In this document: positions 57,597 to 64,000 of the stretch, in pieces
Layout of the letters: every line of letters starts with the position of its first letter
Numbering within the stretch: the stretch's first letter is position 1
From: Rhizopus sp. PT2906
Taxonomy: Eukaryota; Mucoromycota; Mucoromycetes; Mucorales; Rhizopodaceae
Reading direction: 5' to 3'
DNA length: 64,000 nucleotides
NCBI GenBank assembly: GCA_025529335.1
Contig: JAMYHX010000130.1
Span: 1 to 64,000, forward strand
Translations under genes and position numbers: made by a program
The notes under the pieces: generated by a model
What the model was told of the DNA's origin: nothing
What the model saw: the letters and a program-made list of their open reading frames with translations, nothing else
Database searches by the model: none

Positions 57597-58753
57597 TTAT
57601 GCCCATACTTTAAGAAAGCTATCCCAACTACCTGTACATAGCGCCATACCATCTTTGGATACCCCAAGACATGAGACTCTATTGTCGTGTCCGGATAGAA
57701 TGCCTACACGGTCACCCTTGAGTGTATCCCAGACATGTGTACTGTAATCATCGTAACCACCGAATAAGAGTCTCCCAGAAGCGGAGAATGCCACAGAGGT
57801 AATGCCGTGTAGAATGTCTTCTTTGGCATATGTATTTAATTCTCTGTCTGCCCGTAAGTCAAATAGACGACAACTTGCATCGTCAGATCCTGTACCAATA
57901 GCCATACCATTAGGGAAAAACCTACAAGTGATGTTAGCTTGATGCTGTATTATTCATACTATCATCTGAAATATACATTACTGTACAGAGTTGATATCAC
58001 TTTCATGGCCAAGGAAGGTCTGCACACACTTTCTCATTCTGATATCCCAAATCTTGGCAGTTGAATCGCACGCACCCGAAACAAAAATATTTGGATCTGA
58101 AGGACTGATGGACACACTCATCACGTCACCTTGGTGGTCAGTAAATTCATGCGTCTTCACACCTGCATCAATATCCCACAGGAAACAAGTCATGTCACCT
58201 GAGCTAGTCAAGATATGGCGGTCATCTAAGAATCGACAACAACTAAGATATCCAACATGAGCAGATAATTCTCTGGCCGGTCGATTAGGTCCATCGCGCG
58301 AGTTGAGGTTGTAAATTGAACAGATATTGTCGAGACCACCACAGGCAACAAAGTTACCAGAAGGTGAGTAAGCTGTCGTCATAACCCACGCAGACCGAAG
58401 TGGAATACAGTGTACTTTATTGGTCGAATATGCGTTCCAGACAATGAGTTTCCCGTCCTGTGAGGCTGATACAAGATGTTGACTGTCATTAGACCAATGC
58501 ATAGCATATATTTTGGCTAAATGTCCACGTAAATTGCGTCTCACTTTCATTACAAGTCTAGGTAATGACTCAATATCCTGTGCCATTTTTTTCACTAACA
58601 TATAAATATTAGTCTTTTACATAAATATCACTTTTTTTTTCACTCCTTACAAGTTGTATCAGCCAATGCTTCCTTTCTTTGCTTTATTCTCTCTTTTAAA
58701 ATATCGGCTTCTCTACGAGCAGCTGTAATTCTATCCGAAATGTCGTCTTGCAT
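57597..58753 (-). CDS. Heterotrimeric G-protein beta subunit
   Basis: Three exons (58753-58651, 58594-57982, 57921-57597) give 346 aa. The N-terminal coiled coil ('DRITAARREADILKERIKQR') pairs with G-gamma. Seven WD repeats follow, for example 'LRGHLAKIYAMHWSNDSQHL', 'HVGYLSCCRFLDDRHILTSS', 'GHESDINSVQFFPNGMAIGT' and the last 'GHDNRVSCLGVSKDGMALCT', ending LKVWA. The length and the ending are those of canonical G-beta. It acts at the plasma membrane in pheromone, nutrient or growth signalling. A short intron separates the coiled-coil exon from the propeller. Confidence 0.96.
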
Positions 58754-59306
58754 TTTGGTTATAGAGAGAAAAGAAGAGAGAGGGGAAGAGAGGGAAAAAA
58801 GAGAAAAGATGGCTGCTTTTAAATTTAAAAATTAGCAATGTCAAATTTAACCTTTGTGTTCCTTGAATTGTGGATTATATAATGTATGGTTTGTTTAAAT
58901 ACAGATCAAAGGAAGGAGACAGGGGGAGGTCTTATTTCTCCAATTGAATGGAGAATGATAACAGATGATTCCCTCTCCTCTTTAATCCATTTTATTAAGA
59001 AAAAGGTAAAATGATCAATCATAGTTTTTAAGCTGTAAACTCAGTCCTTGTATATCTCTTTTTACATTCAAAGGTCCCAGCCTTGAAAAATCCAAAATCT
59101 ATAAGTAAATTTGAAATGCGCCTTCTTTCCAAAAAAAGATGATACGCACATTTTGTTAGGGTCTATTCTACTTGTCTAAATGTTTGTTAACTCAAGGGTT
59201 GCCTGGAGCACAAACAAAAAAAAACAAATAAAAAACAAATAAAAGATTTCCATTGATTGGCAGTGTTTCTGATTTCGAATAAATTGGGAATAAAGTGTAC
59301 ACAACT
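58754..59306. other. Intergenic region
   Basis: It contains a purine-rich GA run just upstream of the G-beta ATG (about 58,765-58,810), a likely part of its promoter, then AT-rich DNA that includes the MEMO 3' end. No gene is seen. Confidence 0.4.
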
Positions 59307-60545
59307 TTATTGCTTTACTTGTATATAAATGCTTGCATAACTAACACTACTATCTTCTACACTTTGACATCTCTCACTTTGAGCATACTTTAAGCACTTG
59401 GCAGACTGATCAGAATAACCTTCTTGCTTGATTTCTTCCAAGGCAGCCAACAAGACGCCGATCGGGTTTCGACCACAGATCGTATTATCTGTCACACTCA
59501 AATATCTCTCAAATTGATCAAAGCTCAAAGATTCAATGGCCTCAATACCACGATGATCAAGTTCTTCAATGGATTCATGAATAGGTCTACCGATCTCCTT
59601 TTTGGAATTGGATCTAGTCAACTCAACTGCTTCATTGTCGTCTCTGCCCTTGTTGTAATAAGTATAACGGAACCTTCTGCCCCTATAATCACTGTTATTA
59701 AGTGGCCACGCTACATATTTATGTATTTACCAATGACAAAAATCAGAAGAAACGATGAATAAAGTCTCTGGATCCTTCAAATAAGGCGCAAGTGCTTTGG
59801 CATATTCCTTTTTAGAATCAGGTGTAAGGCTTCCAACAATAATAGGAACAATCTTGATATCGGATATCTTGCTTTTTTTTTTATATATATAAAATATACA
59901 TCAGACGATGACGTACTCATAATTCATTTTAAGCTTACCTCTCAAAAGCCTTGTATACAAAAGGTAAATGCATCTCAATACTGTGCTCCTCGATTTCAGT
60001 ACTTGGACTAGCTGCAGCAAATAATCCTGTCTTGGACAATTCCTCAATCACTGAAATATCTAGTTTGAGGCTACCCAGTGGCGTCTCATACTCTTTGCAT
60101 TTTGACAGTAGACAGTATCGTGTAGCACACACATGAGATGGGCCAAGGATGAAGACTCGCTTTCTGTAAATACAGAGTTAGTCATTTAGCTACTCAATAA
60201 CCCTTTTTTTTTTTACATGTTCTTTGTATCAAAGCATGTATACGCAAACGCAGATGTTGGACCACTATATCGAAAACCTGCGTGTCTAATAATCATTTAA
60301 TATGTTGAACACTTGACGTCATAAAGTAGCTTACGGAGCTATGATCGCCTTGACATTTTGGACAGGAAGCTGCTGTCCTCTCATGGTTATGGCTTCAGTA
60401 GCTTTATTTAAATAATTATTCAGCTCTTGATCAAGTGCTCTTTCTATCATGTGTTTTCTCTGTCATTATTTTATTAAAGATCAACCTTATAAATATTACC
60501 ATCATCTTGGTACCAAGAGCCAGCATGCGAAGCGGGTCTACTCAT
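59307..60545 (-). CDS. MHO1: MEMO1 family protein
   Basis: Six exons (60545-60500, 60443-60335, 60285-60217, 60163-59939, 59871-59731, 59682-59307) give 321 aa. The start SRPASHAGSWYQ, 'AIIAPHAGFRYSGPTSAFAY', 'RVFILGPSHV', 'EEHSIEMHLPFV', 'IVPIIVGSLTP', 'FIVSSDFCHWG' and 'GRNPIGVLLAALEE' are consecutive MEMO motifs, including the metal-binding His and Cys residues. The fold resembles class III extradiol dioxygenases. Animal MEMO1 binds copper or iron and influences motility and redox; yeast Mho1 function is poorly known. Several acceptors here differ from the nearest AG and were picked by phase. Confidence 0.9.
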
Positions 60546-60685
60546 CAGGTTATAGTTAATATAGAAAAAAGAAAGAGAGAGAAAAAGTAAGAATGAATAA
60601 AAAAAAAAGATTATGCGAAGTACAGCTACATTGATTGGTGCGGGAATTTAAACGCTTTTTTAAAGCTTGCTCTTGCCTGATTTTA

Positions 60686-62165
60686 TTAAAAGACAGGATT
60701 ATAGACCAAGAGATTGTTATTTGGGCTTGAGCTCTTTCCATTATCAAAATTAACAACATCTTTTGTAGCAAAGGATCGAAGAACATCATATAATTCTTGG
60801 GCTGTTGTAAATTTTCGTTTTGCCATTATGTTGGCGGCCGTACCAGCAACGTGGGGACTGGCCATACTTGTACCATCCATAGCTTTTGATGAATCATTAC
60901 CTCCGAGGTAAGCACTGACGATATTCGATCCAGGAGCATAAATGCTAACACACTCACCAATGTCAGAGAACCGAGGGACCTTATCATTCATATCGATAGC
61001 ACCAACAGAGAACACATTGGGATTGGAGGACGGGGTGAAAAAACAGGCGTCGGTGCCGGCATTACCAGCTGACGCAAAGACCGGAATGTTGTATTTGAGA
61101 ACGAGTGAGTTTATGGCATCGTCAATCAGTCGAGAACGTGGCCCACTCAAGGAAAGATTGATCAAGCTTTTACCGGGTGTTGCCGTCTTTATGACATACT
61201 CAATACCTTTGAGTAACGTCGTCGTCGTTCCATCACCTAGCTTATTCAAAATCTTGACAGAATGGATATTGGCTGCTTTCGCAACACCGTATTCTGTACC
61301 AGCTACCTTGGCCGCAACATGCGTTCCTAAATAACATGTTAATATGATACTAACGGTTCTCGTAACCAGTTATTCTTACCATGACCGCCCATGTCATTTT
61401 CGTCCTCATATTCTATCAAGTTAATAGCATGTGAGGCACGACCATCAAAGTCTAAGTGGTCAATGTATACACCTGTATCGAGCACGTAGACGTCAATTCC
61501 TTGCCTATTTTTAATGTGATGAGATTTTTTTTAAGTCTATGCTTTTTTGCATTAAATAAATTACCCTCCAACAGCATCATATATATACTCGTCAAAGCTT
61601 GCTTTTTGACGTTGATTAATTCTCGCCAGTCCCCAATTAGCTGGCTTCGCCGATTTTAAGCTCGTTATGTCTGCACGTTGAATACTTTGCTCTTCTTCGT
61701 AATCTGAGCGTCGAGAGACAGTCGTCCGATAGACTTGGTTAGGTTCAACGTACTCAACTGTAGACTGCTGATAAAGATAGTCCAAAAATGCATGATCGGA
61801 GAATACGCCTGCGACGGCAACAAAGTCATTGCCAATATCGATATGATTCAGACTCATATCTTGGGCAATCGCTGTTGTCGATATCGTTTCATTATGATTG
61901 GCTGATTCTATCACAAACTTTTTCTTGCGAACAGATGTTAAAAAGTCTTGATGATGACTCAAAAGCATATCAGGAGCTACGATGTATATACACACACATA
62001 GATTCTAACTATTAACAAATAATCTCGTTGTTTTTCTTTCTTCTTACCTGAATTCCTACTAACATATGGTTTAAATTTTACGATATGTGTAGGCTCATCA
62101 GACTTGGCAAAAACAAGCAGAGCAAAGACTGAGGCCAATGATAGCTTGAGAAGAGAACGGACCAT
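60686..62165 (-). CDS. Secreted subtilisin-like serine protease (S8, proteinase K type)
   Basis: Four exons (62165-62048, 61976-61565, 61504-61326 with an intron 61379-61327, i.e. 61504-61380 and 61326-60686) give 431 aa. A signal peptide (LLKLSLASVFALLVFAKS) and an I9 inhibitor propeptide (THIVKFKPYV to about residue 120) precede the catalytic domain. Catalytic Asp is in VLDTGVYIDH, His in GHGTHVAAKVAG, the oxyanion Asn in SAGNAGTDACF and Ser in DGTSMASPHVAGT. The enzyme should be an extracellular alkaline endopeptidase. The mature region starts near 'ANWGLARIN'. No C-terminal extension or transmembrane helix is present. It shares a 238-bp divergent promoter with the dehydrogenase gene. Confidence 0.95.
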
Positions 62166-62403
62166 AGAGTATTTTAATAGTTAAAAAAGGATATTGGAGC
62201 TTTTACTAATTTATGCTATTGTGGCCAAAGACATATTTTATGCGGGCCCGAGGAGATTTTATTTGAACTGGTTGAGTACATAAGGACAACGACTTATTTA
62301 ATATGCTTACTACACGAATCTCAGGTAACACCATCTGCAATGACGAAGATAGATGTGAGTTTGAAATCGTTTATCTCTCTTTTTTATACACGTCATTAAA
62401 TAA

Positions 62404-63462
62404 ATGAGACGACTTGAAGGAAAGACTGTATTTATGTAAGTAAAATATCTCTAAATGTTATCCTGTCTAAACATACCATAGCACCGGTGCTTCTGCTGGT
62501 ATTGGTGAAGCAACTGCACGCCAATTTGCTGATGAGGGTTGTAATTTGGTAATGAACACATGCAAAAAAAAAAACAAAATAACAAAGAGAGACTCATATA
62601 TATATATATATATAAAAGGTATTGACAGCAAGAAGACTCGAGAGGCTTGAAAAAATCAAGGAAGAAATAAAGGCTGCTCATCCCAACATTTATATTCACA
62701 CTGTTCAATTGGACGTTCGTGATAAGAAGCAGATTGACCAAGTTGTCGCCGAATTACCGGAACCTGTTAAGGATGTCGACGTGTTGCTGAACAATGCTGG
62801 TATGGTCATTGGCCTTGACCCTTTAGTAGATATTGAAGAAGAAGTGTTTGATCAAATGATACAGACCAACATCAAAGGCTTGGTCTTTTTGACAAAGGCT
62901 ATTGTGCCTAGCATGAAGAAGCGTGGAACTGGCCACGTGATCAACCTTGGTTCCATTGCGGGAAAGCAGGCTTATTATGGTGGCAGCATCTACTGTGGTA
63001 AGTTCAAGATGACTACACAAAAAGCAGATGAAAATTCTGATACATCCCTAATAGCTACAAAATTTGCAGTTGATGCTATCACCAAGGCTTTGGCCATTGA
63101 ACTTGTAGATACACCAATTCGTGTCAGCCAAATCTGTCCTGGTATGGTCAACACTGAATTCTCTACTGTTCGTTTCCGCGGAGACAAGGATAAGGCCGAT
63201 AGTGTTTACAAAGGACTCCAACCACTTGTTGCTGAAGATATTGGTAATGCAAGTAACTCTCTATAAATACACGACTAACACTTTTTTTTTAAAAAAAAGC
63301 TGAGTTGATTGTTTTCACTGCTAATAGACCTCCTCATGTTAACATTCAAGATATGCTTGGTAAGTTACAAAACAAGAGAATAAGAGCAGAATATTGAGAA
63401 TTTCTCTAGTGTTTCCTGTCAATCAAGCCGATTCAAAGACTGTTTATCGCCGTCCGGAATAA
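62404..63462 (+). CDS. Short-chain dehydrogenase/reductase (YDF1/serine dehydrogenase type)
   Basis: Six exons (62404-62435, 62482-62548, 62619-62997, 63055-63243, 63300-63359, 63410-63462) give 259 aa. The cofactor motif TGASAGIG, 'VLTARRLERLE' Arg for NADP(H), 'VLLNNAGMVIG', the catalytic 'LGSIAGKQ' Ser and the Tyr-x3-Lys pair in 'GGSIYCATKFAVDA' (split by an intron), and 'PGMVNTEFS' identify a classical SDR. It matches the yeast Ydf1/ E. coli YdfG group that oxidises 3-hydroxy acids and serine. The start ATG at 62404 follows the family MRRLEGKTVFITG; an upstream ATG at 62340 is out of phase unless spliced otherwise. Confidence 0.92.
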
Positions 63463-64000
63463 CTTAAAATAAATTGGCTTTATTTTATCCGCTCTCTCCG
63501 AGATGCGTCAATCATTTCCTTGATGATAATCTCTTATCAGATCTTTTTTAATGAAGAAAAAAAATCATCCCAATGCGTGGGACATTTGGGGAAATTAATA
63601 TTGTTGGTGTGGAGGTGTACGATTATAGCATATGAATTTCTTGCCGACATACATGGTTACTTTATGTCTTATGTCAATAGCACAGAGTAGTTACATAGCT
63701 CTTTGATAATGGTACTGCCTGTAAAACGTAAACCGGCATTATATATATATATATATATATGCGAAGGAGAATAGAGCCACGGCTGATTAAAAGGAACAAT
63801 GATTGGGTATAATACTTTACCGTCCTTAAACTCGGCAAATTGGAGTGCTTATACTGAGCATGTTCCAAACCAATAGATTATTAATCGACAGGAAACAAGA
63901 TGACAAGCATTTCTCTCTAGAAAGGCTGACTAATAAACACTCTGTTAAGATTCATGACTAGACCAGCTTATCCGTTCTTTTTGGCAGTTATGGCATAAGT
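63463..64000. other. Intergenic end of window
   Basis: AT-rich DNA with a (TA)n run at 63,741-63,760. No gene is recognised before the window ends. Confidence 0.4.

Overview
The window is nuclear DNA of a filamentous fungus, almost certainly Rhizopus and most likely a R. microsporus / 'R. chinensis' type strain. The strongest pointer is the intronless secreted lipase at 39,095-40,264, which from memory matches the R. chinensis lipase prepro-protein almost residue for residue. The AT-rich, low-complexity intergenic DNA and the many 45-75 nt GT-AG introns fit the same picture. Gene order is eukaryotic: single genes on both strands, no operons. I rebuilt exons by hand. Where exon lists are given, the lengths were checked to sum to whole codons and the reading phase carries through every junction, unless I say otherwise.

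Layout. 1-931: a 31-bp tandem repeat and a dead DIRS-like retrotransposon fragment. 1.2-5.5 kb: ARP10 (dynactin) and the ER chaperone BiP/Kar2. 8.4-11.8 kb: glutathione reductase, signal peptidase subunit SPC2 and a seven-exon cyanase. 13-16 kb: an MFS sugar transporter tail-to-tail with a protein methyltransferase. 16.7-23 kb: an unknown basic protein, an SH3-RasGEF of the Cdc25 type and a group II PLP decarboxylase. 24.3-32.7 kb: two small unknown genes, inositol-pentakisphosphate 2-kinase, EIPR1, the STE24 CAAX protease and the GRC3 polynucleotide kinase. 34-42.7 kb: a C2H2 zinc-finger protein, an unknown protein, a HAD hydrolase, the lipase and a four-helix membrane protein. 45.8-50.2 kb: a small heat-shock protein, a decayed repeat element and a nucleolin/Nsr1-like protein. 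51.3-55.5 kb: a coiled-coil protein, a mitochondrial-looking Sel1-repeat protein and RidA/Mmf1. 56-57.5 kb: a dead Tc1/mariner copy and a short copy of the repeat element. 57.6-63.5 kb: G-protein beta subunit, MEMO1, a secreted subtilase and a short-chain dehydrogenase.

Most genes are housekeeping. Loose functional groupings are secretion (BiP, SPC2, lipase, subtilase, EIPR1), Ras/G-protein signalling (RasGEF, G-beta, STE24) and RNA/nucleolar work (GRC3, Nsr1). These look like chance neighbours, not clusters. I found no CRISPR array, rRNA, convincing tRNA or biosynthetic cluster, and no clearly new multi-gene system. The best leads are a cyanase with a two-codon first exon, a frame break at the start of GRC3, a frame-neutral intron in the HAD gene, sense/antisense gene ends 5 nt apart (Sel1 protein and RidA), an unannotated 84-codon gene with a diverged inverted fragment nearby, and the repeat element present in long and short forms 10 kb apart.
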